From assembly GCA_964517515.1 (NCBI GenBank), contig CAZFEM010000005.1, positions 5,822 to 69,821 of the forward strand: a stretch of 64,000 bases of DNA. Reading direction: 5' to 3'. This document shows positions 37,493 to 45,992 of the stretch, piece after piece. Each line of letters begins with the position of its first letter. Positions within the stretch are counted from its first letter, which is position 1. Position numbers and translations under genes: made by a program. Source of the stretch: Arenicella sp964517515. Its GTDB lineage: Bacteria; Pseudomonadota; Gammaproteobacteria; Arenicellales; Arenicellaceae. Under the pieces are notes generated by a model. That model saw only the letters and a program-made list of their open reading frames with translations, was not told the DNA's origin and searched no databases.

Positions 37493-37884
37493 GTTCTATT
37501 TTTGACCATGTTGATTTGCTAAGTGTCTAGATTTGTGCAAAAAAAGTATACTTCCGTATGCTCCCAATCATAATATCATAGACATATTATCAATGTAGTG
37601 TTTGATTGTTCAAGTAAGTGTTTGATAATGATGTCAAATTTAGTAAATTATTCCTTTGCAAAAAGATGTGTTTATCTATTTCGATTTATTCGAATTAGTA
37701 ATGATAGGTTGGCAGCGTGAAAGTCTAGCCTACCTAAACTGAATTAGAAAAATTGCAATTAATTAAATACCTGAATTAGCTTTGCAAAAAAGAAAAGGGG
37801 TTTCACTTTGACGTGAAACCCCCATCTTTAAAAATTTATTAAAAGCTAGATTGACATACAGCTGCCAGATTAGCTTAATAATAT
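37493..37884. other. intergenic region between pilA and pilB
   Basis: No gene is seen. It contains the pilA terminator at 37787-37823. The remainder (37493-37780) is AT-rich and probably holds a separate weak promoter for pilBCD-coaE; no clear -35/-10 pair was identified. Confidence 0.4.
37787..37823 (-). terminator. intrinsic terminator downstream of pilA
   Basis: Stem GGGGTTTCAC (37797-37806) with GTGAAACCCC (37813-37822), six-base loop. Read on the minus strand the stem is followed by TTTTCTTTTTT. The strong stem would insulate the highly expressed pilin gene from pilB. Confidence 0.85.
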
Positions 37885-38379
37885 TTATCTACAAGACGCA
37901 GGTAAGAACTGATCATCAATAGTAGTGCTTGTACATGTCCAACCAAATGGCGTTGTGCCAGCCATCGCATTTGTTAGAGCTGTATCCATATTATCAATAA
38001 CAGGTGTTAATACAATAGTATCATTGTTCGTGATATCGGCGCTAATATCTCCATCAACTGCAACAGTAATAACACCGTTTTCATCTGTAGTAATATTATT
38101 AATGAACTGAGAAAAATTGTCGCCCATGGGAACTTCTCCACACCCAAACATGTTCGCCATATAGTCACCCGAGTCTGATCTAGTTTGATAGAACTCAGTC
38201 ACATTAGTTTTGCATGATGATGCGGCCAAAATTGCTTCTGACATACGTGCACGAGTTGTGTAATCACTATAAGCAGGTAAAGCAACGGCTGCTAAAATAC
38301 CGATAATCGCAACAACGATCATCAATTCGATAAGTGTAAAACCTTTTGCATTGTTATGCATGTGTTTAATGTTTTTCAT
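37885..38379 (-). CDS. pilA: type IV pilin
   Basis: Major pilin subunit. It has 164 residues from the chosen ATG at 38379, which follows GGAG with good spacing; the frame extends to a TTG at 38391. The prepilin leader MKNIKHMHNNAKG is cleaved before FTLIELMIVVAIIGILAAVA, with Glu5 conserved. Two Cys close a C-terminal disulfide loop (TCTSTTIDDQFLPASCR), and another pair is CKTN with GCGE. It is first of the minus-strand pil group and is followed by its own terminator. Confidence 0.93.
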   Translation of the reverse strand: MKNIKHMHNNAKGFTLIELMIVVAIIGILAAVALPAYSDYTTRARMSEAILAASSCKTNVTEFYQTRSDSGDYMANMFGCGEVPMGDNFSQFINNITTDENGVITVAVDGDISADITNNDTIVLTPVIDNMDTALTNAMAGTTPFGWTCTSTTIDDQFLPASCR

Positions 38380-38643
38380 TTGTAACTCCAAATATGTATA
38401 AATAAATTAAAAATTCGTTTTTAGAACTCATATCTTGCTAGGTGTAAGCTTGCCTGATGTTCATTCTGTTTAGAACGGTATTGCTCGACAACGAGAGTAT
38501 TTATACCAAAAAAATTTTTTTTAGGAAGAAAAAACACACAAATAAATTGTCAAACAAAGTTAATGATTTAACTCTTTGATTTTAAACAGTTTTTATTTAT
38601 TTTTTGTAGGAAAAAGTAGGCTTTTTAGCGGTGACATTTATTG

Positions 38644-39635
38644 TCAACCTATGTCGTATTTGGTCAATTTATACCTAAACGAACGAAATGTCATTCCGAT
38701 CAANNNNNNNNNNNNNNNNNNNNNNNNNNNNNNNNNNNNNNNNNNNNNNNNNNNNNNNNNNNNNNNNNNNNNNNNNNNNNNNNNNNNNNNNNNNNNNNNN
38801 NNNCTATGTCGTATTTGGTCAATTTATACCTAAACGAACGAAATGTCATTCCGATCAATTTTGCCGCTTCAGTTTTGTTGCCATTGGTTTGAGCTAAAGC
38901 AGATTGCAGTGCTTTTATTTCCTCACGCACAAGAAATTCTTCAATACTTTCATTACCTGGCACAAAACTTTTAAGCTCGGCAATGCGTAAACGCTCGGCT
39001 AAATACGAAATTGTCCATGCAATTGCAAACATTACTAAGCTATATGTTACTAATAGACTCATATTTGCTTCAATGTCAGAACTTAAGAAGCTATATATGT
39101 GTTCGTAAAACATTAAGATAATGGCGCCACCGGCAAGTCCTAAGGCCTGAACACGTGGTAATACGATACTGCCGGTTGCCACAATCATTATAAATAGAAA
39201 GGTAAAAGTGCTTTGAATACTGCCAACACTGTGGACTAAGAAGGTAATTAGCACTAAATCTAAGGAAAACTGTAGTAAAACTAAAATATTAAACGGCAAT
39301 AAACGACGCAAACTGATAATGCTGAATATTATTGCACTAATGAGTATTAAGATTGTACACCCAGTAAACATATTCGTGTGTTCTAGGTTTGCGATCGGAA
39401 TTAATTCAGGTTTAAAGTTTATAAGTCCAACAATAATAAGTAATGCAGCCGCTAAGGCATAGCGCATTAGGTTGAGGGTAAATACAGCGCGCCAAATATC
39501 CTGTTTAAGAGCAGGTTGTTCCTGTGGCTTAGTTTCTGAGGGTGTGTCTTCTGTTATTTCTTTTCTAGAAACATCTAGTTTTTGTGCTAAACCTGCATTG
39601 GCAATAGCAATTAGATCTGAATGTTTTGCGTTCAT
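38644..39635 (-). CDS. chimeric PilS membrane sensor fused to PilR C-terminal DNA-binding domain
   Basis: The first about 215 residues resemble PilS: a cytoplasmic tail, then six membrane helices (from DIWRAVFTLNLMRYALAAAL to SLVMFAIAWTISYLAERL). Straight after comes NESIEEFLVREEIKALQSAL followed by a Fis-type helix-turn-helix with NGNKTEAAKLIGMTFRSFRY, which is the PilR C-terminus. The PilS kinase and the PilR receiver and sigma54-activating AAA+ domains are all absent. The reading frame is continuous at the junction. Merging the 55-base flanks of the N gap gives the end KYDIG and a TGA at 38644. It may be a true in-frame deletion fusion or an assembly collapse. Confidence 0.6.
38649..38703. 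repeat. left copy of a 55-bp direct repeat flanking an N gap
   Basis: This segment is identical to 38804-38858 on the other side of the 100-N run. Identity of exactly 55 bases at both contig ends suggests an unmerged k-mer overlap, not a biological repeat. Confidence 0.85.
38704..38803. other. assembly gap (100 N)
   Basis: Fixed-length placeholder. Flanks are identical 55-mers, so the contigs probably abut and no sequence need be missing. Confidence 0.95.
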
Positions 39636-39675
39636 TAGTTCTCTAGTTTAGTTGCTTTGGGGGCATATCCTAGGT

Positions 39676-40422
39676 TCATGCTCTTTGAGCTAATCCCCAA
39701 ATTTGTATGTATTCTACACCCGTTTTTTTTAAAACTTTAGTTATTTCTGTTGCAGTAGCGCTAGTAGTGACAACATCATCAATAATAACTATATGTTTTG
39801 CATCCGTTTTCTTTACCTGTTTGAAACAGTTTTTAAGATTTTTACGGCGTAATGCTAATGATAAATCAGCTTGTGCTGTTGTTGCTTTACTTTTGTAAAT
39901 TATGTCGCTTTTATAAGGAATATACAGCAACTTACTGAGCTCCTTTGTTAATAATAGTGACTGATTAAAACCTCTTTGGCGCAGTTTACTAATATGTAGC
40001 GGCACTGGAATAAGTAAATCTGGCAGCTCAATGTCTTGATTAATGATTTCTTGATATAGCAATTTTGCTAGTCGTTGAGCAAGTTCAGGGTGGTCGTGGT
40101 ATTTAAACTTACGAATTAACTTTGCTATAGGCTCTTTATATTCAAAAGCGCAAAAGCAGGCATCATAAATAGGTGGTGTCGAGATGCATTTACCGCAGTA
40201 GTCTAGGTTTGCTACATAGCTTTGGCCACATCGAGCGCAATTATTAAATCTATGCGGTAAGAGAGCGTAGCAATATTTACAAGTAGGATTTGATGAATCG
40301 CTTATATTGTTATTACAAATAAGGCATTTATTTGGCAATGCCCAATCAAGAGCCTTTAGCTTCCAATCAAAAGCATTTTTAAAAGTACTTGGGGTAGAAA
40401 TTTTGGTGAAAATTCGCTTCAT
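39676..40422 (-). CDS. comF: ComF-family phosphoribosyltransferase-like protein
   Basis: ComF proteins take part in DNA uptake and transformation; the biochemical role is unclear. It has 248 residues from the ATG at 40422, chosen because GGAG lies seven bases upstream (frame open to 40485). An N-terminal zinc finger has four Cys pairs (CLIC, CKYC, CARC, CGKC), and the C-terminal phosphoribosyltransferase-type loop is HIVIIDDVVTTSATATE. The neighbouring type IV pilus genes fit a competence role. It is divergent from the cox operon. Confidence 0.9.
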   Translation of the reverse strand: MKRIFTKISTPSTFKNAFDWKLKALDWALPNKCLICNNNISDSSNPTCKYCYALLPHRFNNCARCGQSYVANLDYCGKCISTPPIYDACFCAFEYKEPIAKLIRKFKYHDHPELAQRLAKLLYQEIINQDIELPDLLIPVPLHISKLRQRGFNQSLLLTKELSKLLYIPYKSDIIYKSKATTAQADLSLALRRKNLKNCFKQVKKTDAKHIVIIDDVVTTSATATEITKVLKKTGVEYIQIWGLAQRA

Positions 40423-40563
40423 AATCAACTCCATTTGATATTTCGTTAGCAAACTAATGATAGTTGATCTGTTTATGACACTCAAATGTCCTTCAAATAA
40501 ATTGTAGGTCCTTGCAAAAATAAGCGATATTCACGATAGAATTTGTTGATGCTTAGAGGTTGC

Positions 40564-40653
40564 TATGATACCTTCTCTCAGCCTAAAAAAAGCGCAAATT
40601 ATGCTGAATTTTTGAATATTTCATCAACTAAAATAGTTATTTCAAAAATTCAG
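40564..40653 (+). promoter_or_regulatory. putative cox operon promoter -10 and 13-bp inverted repeat
   Basis: A TATGAT (40564-40569) is a plausible -10; the -35 is poor. Downstream, CTGAATTTTTGAA (40604-40616) and its exact complement (40641-40653) enclose a 24-base loop that itself holds AACTA/TAGTT. It would sit in the coxB leader about 100 bases before the ATG. It may be an operator or an RNA structure. Confidence 0.4.
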
Positions 40654-40753
40654 GTTACCAAACCATTTTTTATCTAAGTTATTGATTTTAATTGTTTATG
40701 TTGAATTATTCTATTTTGGCTTTTAATCTTATTACCTCGGAGAGCCTTCGTTT

Positions 40754-42302
40754 ATGTTGGTCACTCAAACCATGAAACAGCTTTTGCATTCCCTGCTAAA
40801 TTTGCAAGTGAAATTATCAACCTTTTGCCTAACAATTAGCACTATGCTAATGAGTGGCTTAGCGCAGGCTGAATACGCTTTAAATTTCCCAAGACCTGTG
40901 ACGCAAGTTGGTCGCGATATATACACATTGCATATGACTATTTTCATCATATGCGTTGTTATTTTTGTATTAGTGTTTGGCGTGATGTTTTATTCAATTT
41001 TCAAACATCGCAAGAGCAAAAATTATGAGCCAGCACACTTCAGTCATAGTACAAAAGTAGAAATTGTTTGGACGATTATTCCATTTATCATTCTTGTTGT
41101 GATGGCAGTTCCCGCTACGATAGTTTTAATTGATATGGAAGATACGACCAAATCTGACTTAACCATCAAGATTACCGGTTACCAATGGAAATGGGGATAC
41201 GAGTATTTGGATAGCGATATAAGTTTCTTTGCCACACTGACTACGCCTCGTGAGCAAATTGATCAATTTAATGCTGATACCGCACAGCCACTTGGTGAGA
41301 ATTATTTATTAGAAACAGATAAACATTTAATTGTACCGTCGGGTCGTAAAGTACGCGCCTTAATCACTGCGAATGATGTGATTCATGCATGGTGGATTCC
41401 TGCATTCGGCACAAAAAAAGATGCGATTCCTGGTTACATTAATGAGCTTTGGTTTAATGTTGATGTTGGTGAAGAAGGGATCTATCGAGGCCAGTGCGCA
41501 GAGTTATGTGGTAAAGACCATGCCTATATGCCGATTGTCGTAGAGGTAGTTACTGCTGAAAAATTTGATAATTGGGTTGCCTCTGGTGGTATGAGTTTTG
41601 ATCCGCAAGCCATTGTTGAAGCCCCTCAGCAAACTTCTTTAGAAGAAACAGCCTCTGAAAATGAACAACCGCAAGCGAATACAGTTACTGAGACAGTTGT
41701 TGCTAATGTTGCCCCTGTTGCTCAAGCGGTTTCTGAGCAAGTAACTTCTGAACAAGTAACGTTGCCGCAAATAGTAGAGCCAGCCGCCGTTGAAGTATCT
41801 GAGCCTGTAACTGCTGTTGAAGACTCTCCAATCATTNNNNNNNNNNNNNNNNNNNNNNNNNNNNNNNNNNNNNNNNNNNNNNNNNNNNNNNNNNNNNNNN
41901 NNNNNNNNNNNNNNNNNNNNNNNNNNNNNNNNNNNNGACTCTCCAACCGTTGAGGACTCTCAAGCAAGTGCTGCAGAAGTTACTGAAAGTGCTTGGAGTA
42001 AAGATGCATTAATGAGCAAAGGCGCTGAAGTCTATAAAAACTGTATCGCTTGCCACGGTGCCGATGGCAAAGGTATCCCCGGAGTGTTTCCAGCCATTGC
42101 TGGGAGTGAGGTTGTGAATGGTGATATTAGTGCCCAGCTTGATTTAGTCATGTTCGGCAAGGCGGGTACCGCTATGGTGGCTTTTGCTAACCAATTGAGT
42201 GATGAAGAAATTGCTTCGGTCATTACTTATCAACGAAATTCTTTCGGCAACGATGTTGGTGACTTTGTCTCGCCAGCAGATGTTAAAGCCAAACGACAGT
42301 AG
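40754..42302 (+). CDS. coxB: cytochrome c oxidase subunit II with fused cytochrome c domain (interrupted by N gap)
   Basis: Receives electrons through CuA for the aa3-type oxidase. A signal-like segment (to about AQAE) is followed by two membrane helices, then the cupredoxin domain with aromatic patch YQWKWGYEY and CuA motif RGQCAELCGKDHAYM. A long Glu/Val/Thr-rich linker follows, then a cytochrome c domain with heme motif CIACH (42042-42056) and a later Met. The 100-N gap at 41837-41936 lies in the linker between VEDSPII and DSPTVEDS; 100 is not a multiple of three, so the apparent frame change is an artefact. True linker length is unknown. Confidence 0.93.
41837..41936. other. assembly gap (100 N) in the coxB linker
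   Basis: Flanks both encode DSP-type acidic repeats (VEDSPII before, DSPTVEDS after) but are not identical 55-mers. Here sequence is probably missing, most likely more copies of the repeat. Confidence 0.9.
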
Positions 42303-42317
42303 AGTAGGATAATAATC

Positions 42318-43904
42318 ATGTCAAATACAGCCGCTGTTCACGATCATCACGACGACCATGATCACCACATGCCAACGGGTTTCAAGCGTTGGTTCATGTC
42401 GACTAACCACAAAGATATTGGCACACTTTATCTGATTTTTTCATTAACCATGTTGTTTCTTGGTGGCGCGATGGCTTTAGTCATTCGTACTGAACTATGG
42501 CAACCGGGCTTACAATTTATTGACCCGCATTTCTTTAACCAAATGACTACCATGCATGCATTGTTAATGGTCTTTGGTGCTGTTATGCCTGGTTTTGTTG
42601 GCTTTGCAAACTGGATGATTCCGTTAATGGTAGGAGCCCCTGATATGGCGTTACCACGGATGAATAATTGGAGTTTTTGGATTCTGCCATTTGCCTTTAC
42701 AATTCTATTACTGAGTTTCTTTGTGCCTGGCGGTGCTCCTGCTGCTGGTTGGACATTGTATGCGCCACTCACTATTCAAGGTGGAATGAGCGTTGACATG
42801 GCGATTGTAGCAATTCACATGATGGGTATTTCTTCTATCATGGGAGCCATCAATGTGATCGTGACCGTATTAAATATGCGTGCACCGGGTATGACCTTAA
42901 TGAAAATGCCAATGTTCGTATGGACATGGTTAATCACAGCCTTCTTATTAATAGCCGTAATGCCAGTCTTTGCTGGTGCGGTAACGATGCTGCTAACTGA
43001 TCGTCACTTTGGCACAGCATTTTTTAACCCAGCCGGTGGCGGTGACCCTGTTCTGTATCAACATATCTTCTGGTTTTTTGGTCACCCTGAAGTTTATATT
43101 ATGATTTTGCCAGCCTTTGGCATTATCTCGCACATTATTCCGACTTTTGCGCGCAAGCCGTTATTTGGTTATAGCTCGATGGTTTTCGCAACGGGTGCGA
43201 TTGCTTTTCTGTCGTTCATTGTCTGGGCGCATCATATGTTTACCGTTGGTATGCCTCTGGAAGGCGAACTGTTTTTTATGTATGCGACGATGTTGATTTC
43301 CGTGCCAACGGGCGTAAAAGTATTCAATTGGGTGACAACAATGTGGCGCGGTTCTATGACATTTGAAACGCCAATGCTCTATGCAATAGGTGTTGTCTTC
43401 TTATTTACACTAGGTGGCTTATCTGGTTTGATGCTGGCTATTACGCCTGCGGATTTCCAATACCATGATACCTATTTTGTGGTTGCTCATTTCCATTATG
43501 TATTGTTCTCCGGTGCAGTAATGGCGATGATGGGTGGTACTTATTTTTGGTTACCTAAATGGTCTGGAAAAATGTACAACGAGAAGCTAGGCAAGATTCA
43601 TTTTTGGTTAACGGCGATCTTTTTTAATATCACATTCTTCCCACAACACTTTTTAGGTTTGGCTGGAATGCCTAGACGTTATGCAGACTACCCAGTACAG
43701 TTTACTGAGTTTAATCAGTGGTCATCAATTGGTGCGTTTGGTTTGGGTCTTTCGCAGATACTCTTTGTGTATATCATCGTTGTAACCTTTAAAAGCGGTA
43801 AGAAAGCGACTGATGAAGTTTGGGAGAATCCTGAAGGTTTAGAGTGGACTGTTCCTTCGCCGGCACCGTTCCATACTTTTGATGAACCTCCTGTAGTTAA
43901 ATAA
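42318..43904 (+). CDS. coxA: cytochrome c oxidase subunit I
   Basis: Catalytic subunit holding heme a and the heme a3-CuB site, reducing oxygen and pumping protons. It has 528 residues and twelve membrane helices. Ligand motifs are TTMHALLMVFG (heme a), FWFFGHPEVYIMILP with the His-Tyr pair, FIVWAHHMFTVGM (two CuB His) and YFVVAHFHYVLFSG (a3 and a ligands). The N-terminus is His/Asp-rich (VHDHHDDHDHHMPTG). It lies 15 bases after coxB. Confidence 0.98.
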   Translation: MSNTAAVHDHHDDHDHHMPTGFKRWFMSTNHKDIGTLYLIFSLTMLFLGGAMALVIRTELWQPGLQFIDPHFFNQMTTMHALLMVFGAVMPGFVGFANWMIPLMVGAPDMALPRMNNWSFWILPFAFTILLLSFFVPGGAPAAGWTLYAPLTIQGGMSVDMAIVAIHMMGISSIMGAINVIVTVLNMRAPGMTLMKMPMFVWTWLITAFLLIAVMPVFAGAVTMLLTDRHFGTAFFNPAGGGDPVLYQHIFWFFGHPEVYIMILPAFGIISHIIPTFARKPLFGYSSMVFATGAIAFLSFIVWAHHMFTVGMPLEGELFFMYATMLISVPTGVKVFNWVTTMWRGSMTFETPMLYAIGVVFLFTLGGLSGLMLAITPADFQYHDTYFVVAHFHYVLFSGAVMAMMGGTYFWLPKWSGKMYNEKLGKIHFWLTAIFFNITFFPQHFLGLAGMPRRYADYPVQFTEFNQWSSIGAFGLGLSQILFVYIIVVTFKSGKKATDEVWENPEGLEWTVPSPAPFHTFDEPPVVK

Positions 43905-43937
43905 GTGCTAAGCAAGAGTTAAAAAACATAATTTAAG

Positions 43938-44045
43938 ATGACAGACGAAAAAGATAAGCGCTCAAAAAACAATGCTAAAGTAGCATTGCTCATTGCGCTT
44001 ATTCCTATCGCTTTATTTATTGGTAGCTTTTTTGTTCAACGATAA
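43938..44045 (+). CDS. small cytochrome oxidase assembly protein (35 residues)
   Basis: Short frame starting at an ATG after TTAAG, encoding a charged N-terminus (MTDEKDKRSKNNAKVALL) and one membrane helix (to FFVQR). It sits exactly between coxA and the Cox11 gene and its stop overlaps the next start by one base. A family of tiny single-helix proteins with this position and topology accompanies ctaD-ctaG in many proteobacteria. The function is inferred from that. Confidence 0.65.
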   Translation: MTDEKDKRSKNNAKVALLIALIPIALFIGSFFVQR

Positions 44046-44623
44046 TGAATAACTCTAATAGTCAATCCGACAATCAATCCGACAAAAGTTCGGACAATGC
44101 CATCAACAACAATATTGTAATTAAGCTAACGCTGATTGCCGTTTTGATGTTTGGTTTTGGCTATGCTTTAGTCCCTTTATATGAAGCTTTTTGTCGAGTT
44201 ACAGGTTTTGGTGGTAAGACCGACACGATTACTGAAAGTGTTGCGCAAAGTGCTGAGTTAGTTGATCGAGATATTGCGGTAACGTTTACTACCCATAGCA
44301 ATACATCGTTACCTTGGGAGTTTAAACCAATCACTAAGTCTTTGGATGTAAAGCCTGGGCAAATTCAAGACGCAGTATTTTATGTTAAGAATTACTCGAA
44401 TAAACCTATTACTGGCATGGCTACATTTAATGTGACGCCACCACGAGCGGGTTTTCATTTTAAGAAAACAGAATGTTTTTGTTTTTCTCAACAGGTTTTA
44501 CAACCGGGCGAAGAAAAAGAAATGTTGGTCAAGTTTATGCTTGATTCGGCAATGCCAGAAGACGTTCAAGAATTAACTTTGTCTTATACTTTTTTCGATA
44601 ACGAAAAATTTGCCGGACAATAA
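44045..44623 (+). CDS. ctaG: Cox11/CtaG copper chaperone for CuB
   Basis: Membrane-anchored protein that inserts copper into the CuB site of subunit I. It has 192 residues: hydrophilic Asn/Ser-rich tail, one membrane helix (about 26-45), then the periplasmic domain with LPWEFKP, MTGMATFNVTPPRAG and the copper-binding CFCF in KKTECFCFSQQ. The end LTLSYTFFDNEKF is typical. Confidence 0.95.
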   Translation: MNNSNSQSDNQSDKSSDNAINNNIVIKLTLIAVLMFGFGYALVPLYEAFCRVTGFGGKTDTITESVAQSAELVDRDIAVTFTTHSNTSLPWEFKPITKSLDVKPGQIQDAVFYVKNYSNKPITGMATFNVTPPRAGFHFKKTECFCFSQQVLQPGEEKEMLVKFMLDSAMPEDVQELTLSYTFFDNEKFAGQ

Positions 44624-44661
44624 AACAAAATAAATAAAGATTATTAACGAGGAAAACAATA

Positions 44662-45564
44662 ATGTCTTCGCATTCTCCAGATCATTATAAAGATCACTAT
44701 TTTGTACCTGACGCTAGTGTCTATCCTTTTGCTAGTTCGATCGCATTGTTTTTGATCGCCTTAGGCGGCGCAAGCTTCTTAAACAATTATGCTTTCGGCT
44801 CTTATATGATGACAGTGGGGTTCTTGCTATTAGGCACTTTACTATTTATTTGGTTCCGTAAAGTTATAATTGAAAGCCCTGTTTACAATATGGATGTGGA
44901 TAAATCTTTTCGCATGGGCATGTCATGGTTTATCTTTTCAGAAGTGATGTTCTTTGCGGCTTTTTTTGGCGCACTTTATTATCTGCGTAATTTGGCAATT
45001 CCTTGGTTGGCGGAAACAGAGTTACTGTGGCCGGGTTTCGAAGCATCATGGCCGTCATCTGGTCCTGTTGGTGCTGAACTCATTGCTGGTGGTGCAACGC
45101 CGTCGTCAACTGAAATTGCTGAAGGAACTCGTTATAGTCTAGTCGATCCTTGGCATTTACCTTTATACAACACGCTATTGCTATTAACGTCTAGTGTCAC
45201 TCTAACAATCTCGCATCATGCTTTACGTGCAGGCAATCGCAAGCAGACTATTATTTGGTTGGCGGCGACTGTACTGCTAGGCATTTGGTTTTTATTCTTG
45301 CAAGCTGAAGAGTATATCGAGGCATACCAACACTTAGGTTTAACTTTAGGCACAGGGGTGTATGGCTCAACCTTTTTTATGTTGACCGGTTTTCATGGTT
45401 TTCACGTTACCTTGGGTGCTTTTATTTTATTTGTAGTTTTGCTGCGTTGCATGAAAGGGCATTTTACTGCCGAACAACATTTTGCTTTTGAAGCGGGTGC
45501 TTGGTATTGGCACTTTGTCGATGTTGTGTGGGTAGGGCTATTTATTTTTGTTTATATTCTGTAG
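44662..45564 (+). CDS. coxC: cytochrome c oxidase subunit III
   Basis: Third core subunit, stabilising the oxidase. It has 300 residues and seven membrane helices. SPDHYKDHYFVPDAS at the start, FRMGMSWFIFSEVMFFAAFFGALYY (split here: GMSWFIFSEVMFFAAFF), FLQAEEYIEAY, TGFHGFHVTLGAFIL and the C-terminal WYWHFVDVVWVGLF are conserved. A clear terminator follows at 45633. Confidence 0.97.
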   Translation: MSSHSPDHYKDHYFVPDASVYPFASSIALFLIALGGASFLNNYAFGSYMMTVGFLLLGTLLFIWFRKVIIESPVYNMDVDKSFRMGMSWFIFSEVMFFAAFFGALYYLRNLAIPWLAETELLWPGFEASWPSSGPVGAELIAGGATPSSTEIAEGTRYSLVDPWHLPLYNTLLLLTSSVTLTISHHALRAGNRKQTIIWLAATVLLGIWFLFLQAEEYIEAYQHLGLTLGTGVYGSTFFMLTGFHGFHVTLGAFILFVVLLRCMKGHFTAEQHFAFEAGAWYWHFVDVVWVGLFIFVYIL

Positions 45565-45632
45565 GGGCATTTATAAAAATATTGTCTTGTAGATATTAAA
45601 TCTCGATTTCGCATAGATTTAAAAGATAGATC

Positions 45633-45662
45633 AAAAAAGCCTCGGTTCATCGAGGCTTTTTT
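45633..45662. terminator. bidirectional terminator after coxC
   Basis: Twelve-bp perfect stem AAAAAAGCCTCG/CGAGGCTTTTTT with loop GTTCAT, giving U-tracts on both strands. It separates coxC from the convergent DUF2909 gene. Confidence 0.9.
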
Positions 45663-45666
45663 GTGT

Positions 45667-45930
45667 TTATTGCTTTTGTTCAATCCTTTCCGTTTGTTCT
45701 TTATTAAAGTTCACTGGATTAACGGAATTGCTTGGTACAATCCACCCCATCTTGATAGATAGGGCAATAAAAGCAAATAGACATACTGAGATTCCTATGC
45801 GCCAGGTTAGTGCTTTAACAACTCTGTCGCCTTTATCGCGTTCATCAGGTGTTTTGAGTAAATGAAACAGACCTACGCCAAGACTGGTGATCATTGCTAT
45901 TAGTAGGAAGGCAATTACAAAAGTAGTCAT
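45667..45930 (-). CDS. DUF2909 twin-transmembrane protein
   Basis: Small 87-residue inner-membrane protein with two predicted helices (about 3-25 and 45-66) around the charged loop LLKTPDERDKGDRVVKALTWRI. It belongs to the DUF2909 family, which is commonly found between coxC and surf1 and read in the opposite direction, as here. Its role is unknown; association with oxidase biogenesis is only by position. Confidence 0.8.
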   Translation of the reverse strand: MTTFVIAFLLIAMITSLGVGLFHLLKTPDERDKGDRVVKALTWRIGISVCLFAFIALSIKMGWIVPSNSVNPVNFNKEQTERIEQKQ

Positions 45931-45992
45931 TGTATTTATTCATCTATAATTTATTGCGAAAGATATTGTAACTTAATTAAATTAATTCAACC

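Noticed and set aside
38649..38858. A 55-bp direct repeat as a possible attachment site or transposon end
   Set aside because: The exact 55-base identity at both edges of a 100-N run, repeated at the surf1 gap, points to assembly overlap.
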